Positions 45,517 to 55,206 of a stretch of DNA of 64,000 bases are shown piece after piece. How positions within the stretch are numbered: position 1 is the first letter of the stretch; each line of letters starts with the position of its first letter. The position numbers were made by a program, and so were the translations under genes. The notes beneath the pieces are model-generated. The model was not told the DNA's origin and searched no databases. It saw only the letters and a program-made list of their open reading frames with translations. Location: assembly GCF_013359725.1 (NCBI RefSeq), contig NZ_JABFMW010000006.1, forward strand, positions 62,001 to 126,000, given 5' to 3'. The stretch is from Pseudarthrobacter sp. C4D7. GTDB taxonomy: Bacteria; Actinomycetota; Actinomycetes; Actinomycetales; Micrococcaceae.

Positions 45517-46101
45517 TCACGCCTGCGGTGGCGATCCGTCCTCCGCCGGCGTGGCGCCCGATGCCGGCGTGTGGTCTGCTGCCAGCGCCTGGCGGCGGCG
45601 GTAGATCTGGATGCCGATGGCAACCGGTATTACGGAAACAGCGACTACCCGCATCCACGGCCTGTCCAGAACGTGGCCGGTGAGGGCATCAAGGGAAACC
45701 CGCCCCGGTCCGCCGATGGCGAAGGATGTGGCCGCGAGTCCCAGCACCGCCGGATATTCCAGGCCGCCGTCCGTCGCGAAGAAACCGTTCGGCGCATGCA
45801 CGCTCGCCGCCACCCCCATCGTGGTGGCAGCGGCCGCTCCAGCGGCCGGCGTGGCGAAGCCCAGAGCAAGGGCAAGTCCGGCGCCCGCCTCTCCGAGGCC
45901 AGCCAACATGGCGCTGGTCTTTGCAGGGCGGAACCCCATGGCATCCATGCCCTTGCTGGTTTCCTCAATGCCACCCCCGCCAAACCAACCGAAGAGTTTC
46001 TGCGACCCGTGCGCCACGAGCACACCGCCAAGTGCGGCACGGAACAGGGTGCGGGCTGCGGTGGTGGCTGCCGGCGTTACATTTTCATGACTCACGCTCA
46101 T
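45517..46101 (-). CDS. DoxX family membrane protein
   Basis: 194 residues with four hydrophobic helices. The DoxX hallmark is LFRAALGGVLVAHGSQKLFGWFGGGG at the N-terminus, cited in part, followed by a GLGEAGAGLALALGF helix. Such proteins are linked to redox stress or thiosulfate oxidation. Here it lies downstream of the frameshifted thioredoxin-reductase-like gene on the same strand (113 bp gap), consistent with a redox role. A small hairpin GCGGG/CCCGC is in the gap. Confidence 0.85.
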   Translation of the reverse strand: MSVSHENVTPAATTAARTLFRAALGGVLVAHGSQKLFGWFGGGGIEETSKGMDAMGFRPAKTSAMLAGLGEAGAGLALALGFATPAAGAAAATTMGVAASVHAPNGFFATDGGLEYPAVLGLAATSFAIGGPGRVSLDALTGHVLDRPWMRVVAVSVIPVAIGIQIYRRRQALAADHTPASGATPAEDGSPPQA

Positions 46102-46214
46102 AAACCCTTCGGTCGGTGATGCGGGCTAAACCCGCCACGCCATTCTAGGACGCAGGAGACGGAAAAGGCCGGGCCTGGACAGAAACGGGCCTGACGGTGG
46201 CCTGGGCCTCGCAC

Positions 46215-47242
46215 CTACAGTTCCCGGACTTCCAGGCCATGGCGCCGCTGACCAACAACGGCCTTGAAAACGGTATCCTCCGAGGCGGCGGAGAAGAGGC
46301 CGAAGCGCCCCTCCACGGCCCAGCGGGTTTCTTCCTCAATGAGGTCCGCGTTGATGCGTGCCCCACTCATGACACCGTCGGCTGCCGCGGTGACTACCTG
46401 CGCCATCAGGTTCGTGACGTTGCCGGCCGCATATACGCCGTGGACAGCTGTTGCACCACCCGTGGGATCAGCCTCCACGAACCGGCCGGCCCCCGACGGG
46501 TGCGGCTGGAGCGCCAGGCCAAGTGATTCCAGAAGGTGGGAGCGGGCTTCCAGCCGGGACGCGACCGCCAACGCCTCCACGTCAAAGGAACGCCCTGAGC
46601 GAAGGGTGATGCCCCGCAGGAGGCCATCGACGGCGTCGACCGTGGCAACCGGACCATCAACCACCGTGATGGAGCGGGCAGCCAGTTTCTCCCATTCCTC
46701 GTCGGTGGGTTCCACGGTGTCGTTGAGGAACAGGGTGAGCTCCGACGACCACTGGCGGAACAGCAGGGCCTGATGGATGGACAGCGGCCCCGTGCCCAGC
46801 ACACCGATCCGCCGTCCCCGGATCTCCCAGCCGTGACAGTAGGGACAATGCACCACGCCCTTGCCCCACTGGTCCCGTAGCCCCTCAATCGGGGGCAGCT
46901 CATCGGTCAGGCCGGTGGTGACCAGAAGCCGTCGTCCCGAAATCCGGCGGCCGTCGTCGGTCATCACGTCGAAACCATCGGGAGTGCGCCGGGCCGACAC
47001 CGCCTCGCCGTCTATCAGCGTGCCTCCGTAGGAAAGCACTTCCCGTCGGCCGGCAGCCAGCAGCTCTTCGGGTTTCATCCCGTCCCTGGAGAGGAAACCG
47101 TGCACGCCTGCCGCGGGTGCATTGCGGGGGGCCCCGGAATCAATGACCACCACCGAGCGCAAAGCCGGGCCAAAGTAGTGGCCGCGCTGAGACCGGCCGC
47201 CCCGCCGCCCACAATCACAACGTCACATCGCGTGTTTTCCAT
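46215..47242 (-). pseudogene. thioredoxin-reductase-like FAD oxidoreductase, one-base frameshift
   Basis: The ATG at 47242 gives MENTRCDVVIVGGGAAGLSA and on to TTLAR, the FAD dinucleotide motif, then runs out of frame. From about 47168 the frame containing LRSVVVIDSG continues intact to the end. Inserting one G in the GCCCGG-CTTTG run restores a 342-residue protein. Redox pair C-P-Y-C in HCPYCHGWE, NAD site GVLGTGPLSIHQA and FAD site GVYAAGNVTNL are present. Either a true disruption or a base lost in the assembly. It diverges from the XRE-cupin regulator. Confidence 0.85.
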
Positions 47243-47328
47243 TTTGCTGAGCCTCTCGATCTGTCGCTAAAGCTGCCCGCCTCCGTGTGCGGGGCATAGC
47301 AACAGCATGGTGCTCATTCGCACTCACT

Positions 47329-47355
47329 GGCAAAGACTTTTGCCGGTATGGCAAA
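47329..47355. promoter_or_regulatory. three GGCAAA half-sites, probable operator
   Basis: GGCAAA (47329-47334), TTTGCC (47339-47344) and GGCAAA (47350-47355) alternate in orientation just before the regulator start at 47364. The first pair is a perfect inverted repeat with a 4-bp spacer. It lies between two divergent genes and would suit autoregulation by the XRE-cupin protein. Confidence 0.55.
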
Positions 47356-47363
47356 GTGATCGT

Positions 47364-47975
47364 ATGACCAGCGATCTCGACGCCGTTCTCGGGACGGTCG
47401 GCCCACGACTCAAAGCTTTCCGGGTGGAACGAAACCTCACCCTCACCGAGGTTGCCGCCGCGTCCGGGGTATCTGCCAGCACTCTGTCCCGCCTTGAAGC
47501 AGGACAACGGCGGCCCAACCTGGAGCTTCTGCTCCCCCTGGCGAGGCTCTATGGGGTACCCCTCGATGACATGGTTGACGCTCCGCCCACCGGGGACCCG
47601 AGAATCCATCTGAAGCCCATCACGCACGCCGGGATGACAGCCGTTCCCCTTACCCGGCGCCCGGGCGGTTTGCAGGCTTTCAAAATGGTCCTCGAAGGCG
47701 ACGCCCGCGGGGAAGAACCGGATCCGCGCGTTCACGAAGGCTACGAGTGGCTCTACGTCCTCAACGGCAGGCTGCGCCTCGTCCTGGGCGGCAAAGACTT
47801 CGAACTGCGCCCGGGCGAAGCCGCTGAATTCGATACCCACACGCCACATTGGTTTGCCAGCGCCGACGGCCGGCCCGTGGAGTTGATCAGCCTGTTCGGC
47901 CAACAGGGCGAGCGGATGCACATCCGCGCCCGCCCGAAATCCGCGTCAACCGGGCACGGGCTGAACAAGCCGTGA
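47364..47975 (+). CDS. XRE-family regulator with cupin domain
   Basis: 203 residues. The N-terminal helix-turn-helix reads LTLTEVAAASGVSASTLSRLEAGQRRPN. A C-terminal cupin (RVHEGYEWLYVLNGRLRLVL, then FELRPGEAAEFDTHTPHWF) may bind a small ligand. ATG 47364 (MTSDLDAV) is chosen since it starts right before the domain and after the operator-like repeats. It likely controls the divergent FAD oxidoreductase. Confidence 0.88.
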   Translation: MTSDLDAVLGTVGPRLKAFRVERNLTLTEVAAASGVSASTLSRLEAGQRRPNLELLLPLARLYGVPLDDMVDAPPTGDPRIHLKPITHAGMTAVPLTRRPGGLQAFKMVLEGDARGEEPDPRVHEGYEWLYVLNGRLRLVLGGKDFELRPGEAAEFDTHTPHWFASADGRPVELISLFGQQGERMHIRARPKSASTGHGLNKP

Positions 47976-48023
47976 CCAGGCGCCCGGCGTCGAAGCACCT
48001 GCGCAGGCTGGGCCTGGCCGGTG

Positions 48024-48542
48024 TCATGCGACGCCGTCCAAGTCCCTGATGCGCGGTTCCCCTCCTTGGTGGTAGTTGCCCCTGAAAAAGAGCAGCGGTT
48101 CCGCATCCTGCCGCGCTTCAAGGGCGCGCACAGCCCCGACCACGATCGTGTGGTCACCGCCGTCGTATTCCTCATGCAGTTCGCAGTCCACCCAGGCCAG
48201 CGCATCATCCAAAAGGGGATTGCCCAGCGGGGATGCGGAGTAGCTGACTCCAGCGAACTTGTCGGTGCCGGATCGGGCGAACTGGGCTGCGAGGTGCTGG
48301 TGCCCGGCGGGAAGGATGTTGACGGTAAAACGGCCGGCCGCACGCAGTTGCGGCCAGGTGCTGGAACTCCGCGCCGGGCTGAACGTCACCAGTGCCGGGT
48401 CCAGGGAGAGGGAAGAGAAGGACTGGCAGGTGAAACCGGCGGGACCGTTCTCCGTAGCGGCAGTGATGATCGTCAGGCCGGATGCGAAGTGGCCAAGGAC
48501 GTGGCGCAGACGCTGCGCGCTGATGTCAAAGTGTTCCGTCAT
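48024..48542 (-). CDS. flavin reductase family protein
   Basis: 172 residues of the flavin reductase (DIM6/NTAB-like) split-barrel family. Hallmarks are FASGLTIITAATENGPAGFTCQSFSSLSLDP in the N-terminal half, cited in part, and RFTVNILPAGHQHLA. Such enzymes supply FMNH2 or FADH2 to two-component monooxygenases. No monooxygenase is adjacent; the fusion protein at 10.9-12.7 kb would need such a partner. AAGGAAC precedes the ATG at 48542. Confidence 0.88.
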   Translation of the reverse strand: MTEHFDISAQRLRHVLGHFASGLTIITAATENGPAGFTCQSFSSLSLDPALVTFSPARSSSTWPQLRAAGRFTVNILPAGHQHLAAQFARSGTDKFAGVSYSASPLGNPLLDDALAWVDCELHEEYDGGDHTIVVGAVRALEARQDAEPLLFFRGNYHQGGEPRIRDLDGVA

Positions 48543-48662
48543 GTTCGTTCCTTTCGAGACCGGTGGCTCCACCCAACCACCCATAAATTCACCGTTCAAT
48601 CGGCGATGAAACGCTCCGACGCTATGGGCAACATGGGGTCACAGCCGGAAGTACGGAGTAAC

Positions 48663-48690
48663 AAAAAGGGGCGCCCAACTGAGGGGGCGC
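48663..48690 (-). terminator. rho-independent-type terminator of the STAS-like gene
   Basis: On the minus strand GCGCCC (48690-48685), an 8-nt loop and GGGCGC (48676-48671) form a hairpin followed by CCCTTTTTG. It lies 62 bp after the stop of the 48753-49148 gene. This is the clearest T-run terminator in the window. Confidence 0.65.
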
Positions 48691-48752
48691 AGGATCAACG
48701 CCCGCAGAGGCCTCGGTGCCTCGCGGCATGTCACGTCTGCTGCGGAGTGGGA

Positions 48753-49148
48753 CTACCCGGCGTCGGGTTCCGGACCGGCCTCATCCGCTGGCGCGAGCAG
48801 CCATGCCATGGCCTCGTCCGGAGAGCTGAAGTACTGGATCGGAAATCCTGCGGGCTGCCGGGGCGGTCGGAACATGGCGATCACACGGTCAACAGGCGAG
48901 GACCCTACGAAGGCCATCCTGGAGACACTTGAAGAGTCGGGAAACAGTGTCCTGGCGGCGGCGGAGTGGGTCGCTCCCCCCAGATCAACCAACAGCGGCA
49001 ACCTGGATCCGTGGGCCATGACGGTGATGGCGTCGAGCGCAGCCCGGCAGACGACACTGCCGATGTACGTCCCTGGCTTCCATTTCAGGTGCAGCACTCC
49101 GCCCGACAGCTCCAAAGCGCCTTTGCCCTTGATGTCCACAGCACCCAC
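48753..49148 (-). CDS. STAS-like hypothetical protein
   Basis: 131 residues of mixed alpha/beta content. RLPLLVDLGGATHSAAARTLF is like the phospho-site strand-loop-helix of STAS or SpoIIAA-like proteins, and SPVDRVIAMF with IQYFSSPDEAMAWL closes the fold. GTG start at 49148 with GGGGA about 6 nt upstream. A role in anti-anti-sigma-type signalling is only inference. The 224-bp gap between it and the DUF2264 gene holds no recognisable feature. Confidence 0.6.
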   Translation of the reverse strand: MGAVDIKGKGALELSGGVLHLKWKPGTYIGSVVCRAALDAITVMAHGSRLPLLVDLGGATHSAAARTLFPDSSSVSRMAFVGSSPVDRVIAMFRPPRQPAGFPIQYFSSPDEAMAWLLAPADEAGPEPDAG

Positions 49149-49372
49149 GTTGGTCCCCTATCGTGAATGAATCCAACCCGACCTTAACCGATATACACGG
49201 TGCCCCGTGCGGGGGACACCCCCCTTTCCATCACCTGGTCTTGTCGGCTTCAATCCCATTCCCGGGTGGGACGTGCCTTCCGCCCCAACGGGATGCCCCT
49301 CCGGTTTTACCTGGGTTGGGGCTTTGCGTCATGATGCGGCCTCCAGTCCGCGGCCTGGTCACGCACTGGCCC

Positions 49373-51292
49373 TCACCGGTCCGACGTCAACGATTCCCAG
49401 ACGGACGCCACGTCCACCTCGATTCCGTCGGCAAACACAAACGTGTCTGCACCGATGAAGCGCGCCCCATCCATGTCCGTCCGAAGTCCTTCCCCGCCAA
49501 GTCCGACGACGGCGGCGTAGTCGCCGTCGGCCACCGGCCCGGACGTGCCAATCCACGGGATGACCAGCTGCTCACCCATGGGGTGCGGCCCGTCGTCGCG
49601 CCAGGTTCCGGCGTCGTCACATGCGCCGGCCCATGGGACGGGACGGAGCTCAGACTGCACTTCCGAGCCCGGAACCACGGGCCAGCCGCCCATGCGCAGG
49701 CGAACGCCGGCACCGGACGCGCCACGCACCCGCACGAGCCGCAACTCGACCGCGCCGCGGGTCAGGGACACCACTGTGGCTTCGGGTCCGGGCGTGGCTG
49801 CGCCGGCGGCACCGCTGCCGTGGTCCGGGCCGCCGTCAGGGTCCACCTCAATCCAGCGGGTCGCCGCGCGCGAGGCTCCCGCGTGCACGCCGTTCCGTTC
49901 AGAGTGCCCCAGGAACTTGAATCCGGTGCGGTGTGTCAGCCGCCCCTCGCTGTCCACAAAAGCCACGGCGTTGTCCAGGGACTCGGCTTCGAGGTGGGGG
50001 AAGGTGGCGGTCGAGTAGCCCAGCCGTGCGTAGAGCGGGGAGTCTGCCACCTGGGCGCCGGGGTTGGCGTGGTCGGTGCCGTGGTTCCGGATCCGGACGA
50101 CTCCGTCGGCCACCGTCCCGTCAATTTGCCAGCCGGGGGCCGCTATCAGGCGCCGGGTGTCGGCGAGTTCCACGGGGAGGGGTTCCTCGACGGCTGTCCA
50201 TGCCGCGTGTTGCGCGGGCAGGGCGAGGCCCATCATGCCCTTCGCGGCCCAGTACGGAGAGCCAAAGCCTGAGTATGACTGCTTCATGCCCGGGAACTCG
50301 CCGTGGAAGCCGATGGTCAGCAGGCCGTCACCGTTCAGGGCGCCGCGTTCCAGGAAGTACTTCAGGATGCCGGAGGCGGCGCGCCGGGAAACCCCGGGGC
50401 TGAGCCGGCTGTGCCCGGACAACTGTCCTGTCCAGAACGGCGCAGCCGCCGCAAAACGGTAGATGAGGCTGCGTCCTTGGATCAGCGGGGATCCGTTGGC
50501 GCCGACCAGGTGGATGGCGTCGTCGAGGAAGTCCGCCAAGCGTTCTCCGTCCACTGCGGTGCGCGCCCGGACCCGGGGATCGTTCGGCGCCATCAGCTGC
50601 AGCAGCTGCGGGTAGACCTGGAAGGCCCAGCCGACGTAGTGGTCGTAGGCGCGCTCCGGGCCGTCGGCGAACCAGCCGTGCCCCCGGTAGAGGGTGTCGT
50701 GGATCGCCAGCCCCGCGTCGATGTCGTCATCCGAAAACCGGCCACCGACGCTGGCGAGGAACATCTCAACGACGATCTGGAACCACACCCAGTTGATCGG
50801 CGGGTATTTTTCGCCGATCACCGTCTCAAACCAGGCCACCAACTGCTCCTTAACCCGCTGCGGAAGCTTGTCCCAGAGCACGTCCCTTGTCAGGGCCAGG
50901 CCCACGGCCAGGGACGCCGCTTCCACTTTGGCCTGGTCCAGTTCACCCGGTGTGGGCCACCGGTCCGGGTTCTGCGGGTTGGTTCCAGCGTCGAGTCCCT
51001 GCGCGTACCAATCGGCGATCCAACCCGTGTGTTCCGGGTCGCCGGCGATTCGAAATGAGGCAAGCAGGAAGGTCCGGGCAAACGCCTCGAGTGAATCGCT
51101 GCGGCGCCCGTAGGCGCTGGTCGCGCCAGGGAGGTACAGGTTGGCGTGGTCATCGCTGGCGTGGCGGTGGGCCGACCGAAGCAGGTGGTCTGCGTACGCG
51201 CACCAGTGCTCCCGGGTCAGTCCGGTATACGGCGACAGTTCCCGGTTCAGAGGGGGCAGGGAGAACGTGTGTGGCGGGGCTATGGAAGGCAT
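49373..51292 (-). CDS. DUF2264 domain protein
   Basis: 639 residues covering the DUF2264 family, an alpha/alpha-toroid like that of glycoside hydrolases and lyases with a C-terminal beta-sandwich. Visible are INWVWFQIVVEMFL, YDHYVGWAFQVYPQLL and SRLIYRF-like GRSLIYRFAAAAPFW. No signal peptide, so intracellular. It is last in the leftward half of the glycan locus. It likely acts on an imported oligosaccharide; substrate unknown. Confidence 0.82.
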   Translation of the reverse strand: MPSIAPPHTFSLPPLNRELSPYTGLTREHWCAYADHLLRSAHRHASDDHANLYLPGATSAYGRRSDSLEAFARTFLLASFRIAGDPEHTGWIADWYAQGLDAGTNPQNPDRWPTPGELDQAKVEAASLAVGLALTRDVLWDKLPQRVKEQLVAWFETVIGEKYPPINWVWFQIVVEMFLASVGGRFSDDDIDAGLAIHDTLYRGHGWFADGPERAYDHYVGWAFQVYPQLLQLMAPNDPRVRARTAVDGERLADFLDDAIHLVGANGSPLIQGRSLIYRFAAAAPFWTGQLSGHSRLSPGVSRRAASGILKYFLERGALNGDGLLTIGFHGEFPGMKQSYSGFGSPYWAAKGMMGLALPAQHAAWTAVEEPLPVELADTRRLIAAPGWQIDGTVADGVVRIRNHGTDHANPGAQVADSPLYARLGYSTATFPHLEAESLDNAVAFVDSEGRLTHRTGFKFLGHSERNGVHAGASRAATRWIEVDPDGGPDHGSGAAGAATPGPEATVVSLTRGAVELRLVRVRGASGAGVRLRMGGWPVVPGSEVQSELRPVPWAGACDDAGTWRDDGPHPMGEQLVIPWIGTSGPVADGDYAAVVGLGGEGLRTDMDGARFIGADTFVFADGIEVDVASVWESLTSDR

Positions 51293-51350
51293 GGGTTCCT
51301 GAGTGCTGGTCAGTGGGTATGCGGCAAAGGTTCTGTGAGGTGTGGCGGCT

Positions 51351-52064
51351 TCAGGGGCACGTCAGCCAGGCGATGGCCTGCGACAGGATTCTGCAGTGCT
51401 CACGTGACTGGTAGGAGGCTGCGTCATGGCCCAGGGCGTCGTAGAACGTCCTTCCGCCGCTGCCGGTCCCGGTGCTGCGGCGTTCCAGCGACCACAGCAC
51501 CGGGTGCTCCATCCCTTCATGGGTGTGCGTGGCGTGAACTGTGATGTCAGGCGACGTGCGAAGGAAGCTGTAGCGCTCATCGAGCAGGTCGAAGTTGGGG
51601 ACGCCGGACACGACCGGGCCGGAGCAGGGAAGGACGTCAATGGACGCCGGGCCGTACTCCGGGTGCATTGAAGTGCCCCGGATCCAGCGGCCGCCCAGTC
51701 CCTCCTCCCAGGCGGGCAGGTCCGTAAAGCTGGTGGAGCTGGAGTGGGAGACCAGCAACGGCAGTTCCGAAGCCAGCCAGCGGCTTAGCCCGGCCGCGGC
51801 CCCGGGCGTGCCGGGCGACGGGTCACCATCGCGCGGGAGTCCGACGTTGATTGCGAGCAGCGAAGGCAGTGCCGTGTCGTCCGTGTCCACCAGGTCCGCC
51901 AGGGCGGTATCGACGTCATCGGGGATGATGACCTGTAAACCCGCCGCCTCAAGCAGGCCCGCCAGGGCGGCGGAGGTGTCGGCAAAGGGATGCCAGGGGT
52001 CTGCGTACCGTCCCGTGCCGCTGAGCAACAGGGCCGTGGGGCGGGCCGCGCCAGCCGCCGTCAC
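51351..52064 (-). CDS. ThuA-like domain protein
   Basis: 237 residues of the glutamine-amidotransferase-like ThuA fold: TALLLSGTGRYADPWHP, VIIPDDVDTALADL, SHSSSTSFTDLPAW and HATHTHEGMEHPVLW. In other bacteria ThuA-type proteins serve in catabolism of oxidised disaccharides. GTG 52064 overlaps the regulator's stop as GTGA. The longer frame upstream is antisense-type sequence within the regulator gene. Belongs to the glycan operon. Confidence 0.78.
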   Translation of the reverse strand: MTAAGAARPTALLLSGTGRYADPWHPFADTSAALAGLLEAAGLQVIIPDDVDTALADLVDTDDTALPSLLAINVGLPRDGDPSPGTPGAAAGLSRWLASELPLLVSHSSSTSFTDLPAWEEGLGGRWIRGTSMHPEYGPASIDVLPCSGPVVSGVPNFDLLDERYSFLRTSPDITVHATHTHEGMEHPVLWSLERRSTGTGSGGRTFYDALGHDAASYQSREHCRILSQAIAWLTCP

Positions 52065-53212
52065 AAGGTTTCCTGCACGACGGCGGAAGCCAGGTGCCGC
52101 GGCGCCCCCACCGACGATTCCCGCAGGATCAGTTCCGGGTTCAGGTCGATGCGGTGCACGGGCCGCAGGCGTCCTTCTGCGAGCCGGGCCGCCATGAGCT
52201 GCACTGCTACCTTGCCGACGTATTGTTTGGGTGGGCGCACGGCGGAGATGGCCGGCTCCGCAAGGTAGGCCACCTCGTCGTCGTATCCCACAATCGCCAT
52301 GTCGCCGGGGACGGTGACGCCCCGGTCCCCGCAGTGCTGGACGAAGGCCACCGCCTGGGTGTCCGAGTGGACCAGCATGGCGGTGGTTCCCGTCTTGCTG
52401 CACAAGTCCAGGACGTGGTCGAAATGTTTACTGCGATCGCCGTTCTCCTGTTTGGCCGAGTCCTCGTGGACCGAACCTTCCAAGGGGATCTTCAGCGCGG
52501 CCAGTGCCTGCTGCCATCCCCGGACCACGTGCGGGCTTGTGGGGCTGGATGAATCGGTCAGGCAACCGATCCGGCGGTGTCCCTCCTGCCACAGATGGCG
52601 CACTGCCATGCCTGCGCCGAACGCGTGGTCCGTGGCCACCCACTCCAGTTTGTGCGCGGGCGTCTCGGCAGGAGCGCGGCGTTCGGCGAGCACCACGGGA
52701 ATGGGAAGCGCGTTCAGCCAGCGGAGCAGTTCCTGGCCATGGTCTCCGGTCATGTCCGGAGCCACAATGAGGCCGTCGATGTTCTGGGTGTCCAGAAGCG
52801 CCTGCACCTGCCTGCGGTTATCCGCTGCGTCGTAGGCGGAGCCGCGGACCAGGATCCGCAGGTTCTGTTCCTCGGCTTCAGCGCGGGCCCCGCTGATGAC
52901 CTGCGGCCAGTAGTAATCCAGCGATGGCACCACCATGCCAATGGAGTAGTTGTTTGAAAGCTGCCGCGCTGCGGTTGCGCTCTTGTCCAGACGACTGGGC
53001 AGCGTGGCCCCGCCGTGCACCCGGGACACCAACCCTTCATCGGCCAGGATGTTCACATCGCGGCGGATGGTCAGCTCGCTGACCCCCAGCTTTGCGGCTA
53101 TCTCACGGACGGTAATGGCGCCGTGGGCGCGCAGCTCCTCCATGAGCCGCTCGCGCCGCTGCAGGGAGAACAAGGACTTACCTGTCGCTTCGGGGCTTGG
53201 GTCAGGACTCAT
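52061..53212 (-). CDS. DeoR-HTH/LacI-sensor hybrid transcriptional regulator
   Basis: 383 residues. The N-terminal helix-turn-helix is DeoR type (REIAAKLGVSELTIRRDVNIL, residues about 33-53, with VSRVHGGA following). The C-terminal two-thirds are a LacI/periplasmic-binding sugar-sensing domain (IGMVVPSLDYYWPQVISGA). Typical LacI proteins carry a different HTH, so this is the DeoR-LacI hybrid type. It overlaps the lyase (ATGA) and the ThuA gene (GTGA). It probably controls the divergent promoter at 55207-55363. GGAGG precedes the ATG. Confidence 0.88.
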   Translation of the reverse strand: MSPDPSPEATGKSLFSLQRRERLMEELRAHGAITVREIAAKLGVSELTIRRDVNILADEGLVSRVHGGATLPSRLDKSATAARQLSNNYSIGMVVPSLDYYWPQVISGARAEAEEQNLRILVRGSAYDAADNRRQVQALLDTQNIDGLIVAPDMTGDHGQELLRWLNALPIPVVLAERRAPAETPAHKLEWVATDHAFGAGMAVRHLWQEGHRRIGCLTDSSSPTSPHVVRGWQQALAALKIPLEGSVHEDSAKQENGDRSKHFDHVLDLCSKTGTTAMLVHSDTQAVAFVQHCGDRGVTVPGDMAIVGYDDEVAYLAEPAISAVRPPKQYVGKVAVQLMAARLAEGRLRPVHRIDLNPELILRESSVGAPRHLASAVVQETL

Positions 53213-55206
53213 GATGTTGCCTCCACGGTGAGGATAAACGAGCCGGCGGCGCGGCTTTGGCTGGGCATTCGGAAACGAAGCCGGGTGAGCTTGGCGCCCC
53301 ACACCTCTGCCAGGAGCGGATCATCCAGGTGCCATTCATCCACGACGACGTCGGCGGATCCAGGTGCCCAGCGCAGGACGGCTCCCCTGCCCTGCGCTGC
53401 GCCCGGAATGCCCGTTGGCCGGATGGTGGCGCTGCCCGGCTGCAGCTGCGGCGTTCCGGCAGTGAGATAAGCGATGTCGACGCCGGAGGTTGCGTCCTGC
53501 CCCGGGGCGTCACGTGGAGGGGCGGACAATTCCCAGCGGTCGGCGATGGTGACCGTGCGGGCTTCGGCGTCAAGGAAGGAACTGCGGATCCAGCTTTCCG
53601 GGCTGAGTCCGTAGGCGGCACCGATAGCCAACGTCAGGCGCGGGTTTCCCGCGTCAGGGGCGGCCAGGACGGTCGCGGTGAACTCCCTGCCGGTTCCTTG
53701 TTCGAGCCCGAAGGGTGCCGGGACGCTGTGCCATGCGCTTTGCATGGCACGGATCTCATAGCGGTCCGGACCGAACGTCTTCGCTGTGTAGGTCGGTTGG
53801 CCCGCATCCACCAGCAGGGGTACGCCGTCCACGGCAATGACGACCGAACCGACGTCGCGGTGGTTGTGGTGTTCGCCGTTGTGTCCGCCCTTGGCAGCGA
53901 GGTAGAGGCCTTTTTCCGTGCCGCCGCTTTCACGTGCGGTCATGATCTGCACCGACGGCAGGTAGGTCAGGGGAGCCAGTGGTGGACCTGACGTGGCCTC
54001 CCCTGCGGGTTCGCCAGGGCCGGTGAGCAGGGAGTGCAGGACCCTGCCCAGTCCTGCACTGGCCTCCACCGTGCCGCTCATCATGGCTGCGGCATGTCCG
54101 GCCGCGGGTTCGTCGCCCAAGCGCACGGCCCACCGGTGCAGCATGTCCCATGGCAGGCTCTTCGCAGACCGGGCGGGACCGTCGGCGACGTTCAGGAACC
54201 ACGTGCCGCCAATGTGCATCCTGTGCGGAAAGGCCACAAGCCCGCGGACCACCGGCAGGCCGCCGTCGAGCACTCCCCCGGTGGCCTGCTCCAGCAGGGA
54301 GAGGCCTTCCAGCGCCCGTCCGGCGCCGTTCCACCAGTATGCAAATCCTTCATCGATGGCACCGTCATCAGGGATGGAGGCCAGAAACCGGTCCAGCCCT
54401 TCGACGCATCTGGCCACTGTGTTCGCCTGGGTGCTCGCGTCGTCCACCAGGAACAGCGCCGCGGCGATCAGGTTGGAATGGATCCAGGGGTTCCAGTTGT
54501 GCACGTCACCGTTCAATCCCAGCCAGTGCCAGTCCAGCCGCTCCAGGAAAGGCTGGATTACCCGTTCGTACGTCTCCTCACGTACGCGCCTGCGCAGCCC
54601 GGGCGCCCTCGCCTCAATCTGCTCACCCAGGACGTGATCAATCCACGCAAGTTGGGCAGCAACCTCGCCGGCACCCAGGTCCAGGAATGGAAGCGACCTG
54701 TCCGGGACGACACCGCCGGATCTGACGAAGACGTCGTCGTGCGCTGCCCAGCTCCAGGAGCTTTGCTCGCAGAGCAGGTAGACACCGTCGATGACCTCGT
54801 CCAGCCATTCATTCAGGCCCGAACAGTCGGGGCCAGGATTTCCTGCGTCACCATGTCCGGGAACAAGGGCCATGACGACCGCCCGCGTCAGGCGGTGCTG
54901 ACGGGCCGCCACCAGGGACTCGTACGCCGTACGGTTCCCGTCGCGGAAATACCGTGCATAGTCGGACAACAAGGGTTGCGGCCATGGTGCCGCACGCTCC
55001 GCGGCTGCCTGTCCAGCCAACTCGGGCAGGCAATCACCGGACAATGATGACCACGCTGCACTGCCGGCCCGGGGAATACTGATTCGGCCGGCGGCTCCTG
55101 CCAGCAGCATCCGGAGTTCTGCCGCAGAAGCTGCCCTTCCCCACGCTGCAGCCAGCGGCCTCGACGGCACATCGGGGGGAACTGTAAAAGCCTCGGAGAG
55201 TGTCAT
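53209..55206 (-). CDS. heparinase II/III family protein
   Basis: 665 residues. An N-terminal alpha/alpha-toroid (about 60-390, with GDVHNWNPWIHSN) is followed by a heparinase II/III C-terminal beta-sandwich with KGGHNGEHHNHRDVGS. This is the architecture of uronate-cleaving polysaccharide lyases. No signal peptide, so it would act on imported oligosaccharides. It starts the leftward operon with the regulator, ThuA and DUF2264 proteins. Confidence 0.85.
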   Translation of the reverse strand: MTLSEAFTVPPDVPSRPLAAAWGRAASAAELRMLLAGAAGRISIPRAGSAAWSSLSGDCLPELAGQAAAERAAPWPQPLLSDYARYFRDGNRTAYESLVAARQHRLTRAVVMALVPGHGDAGNPGPDCSGLNEWLDEVIDGVYLLCEQSSWSWAAHDDVFVRSGGVVPDRSLPFLDLGAGEVAAQLAWIDHVLGEQIEARAPGLRRRVREETYERVIQPFLERLDWHWLGLNGDVHNWNPWIHSNLIAAALFLVDDASTQANTVARCVEGLDRFLASIPDDGAIDEGFAYWWNGAGRALEGLSLLEQATGGVLDGGLPVVRGLVAFPHRMHIGGTWFLNVADGPARSAKSLPWDMLHRWAVRLGDEPAAGHAAAMMSGTVEASAGLGRVLHSLLTGPGEPAGEATSGPPLAPLTYLPSVQIMTARESGGTEKGLYLAAKGGHNGEHHNHRDVGSVVIAVDGVPLLVDAGQPTYTAKTFGPDRYEIRAMQSAWHSVPAPFGLEQGTGREFTATVLAAPDAGNPRLTLAIGAAYGLSPESWIRSSFLDAEARTVTIADRWELSAPPRDAPGQDATSGVDIAYLTAGTPQLQPGSATIRPTGIPGAAQGRGAVLRWAPGSADVVVDEWHLDDPLLAEVWGAKLTRLRFRMPSQSRAAGSFILTVEATS

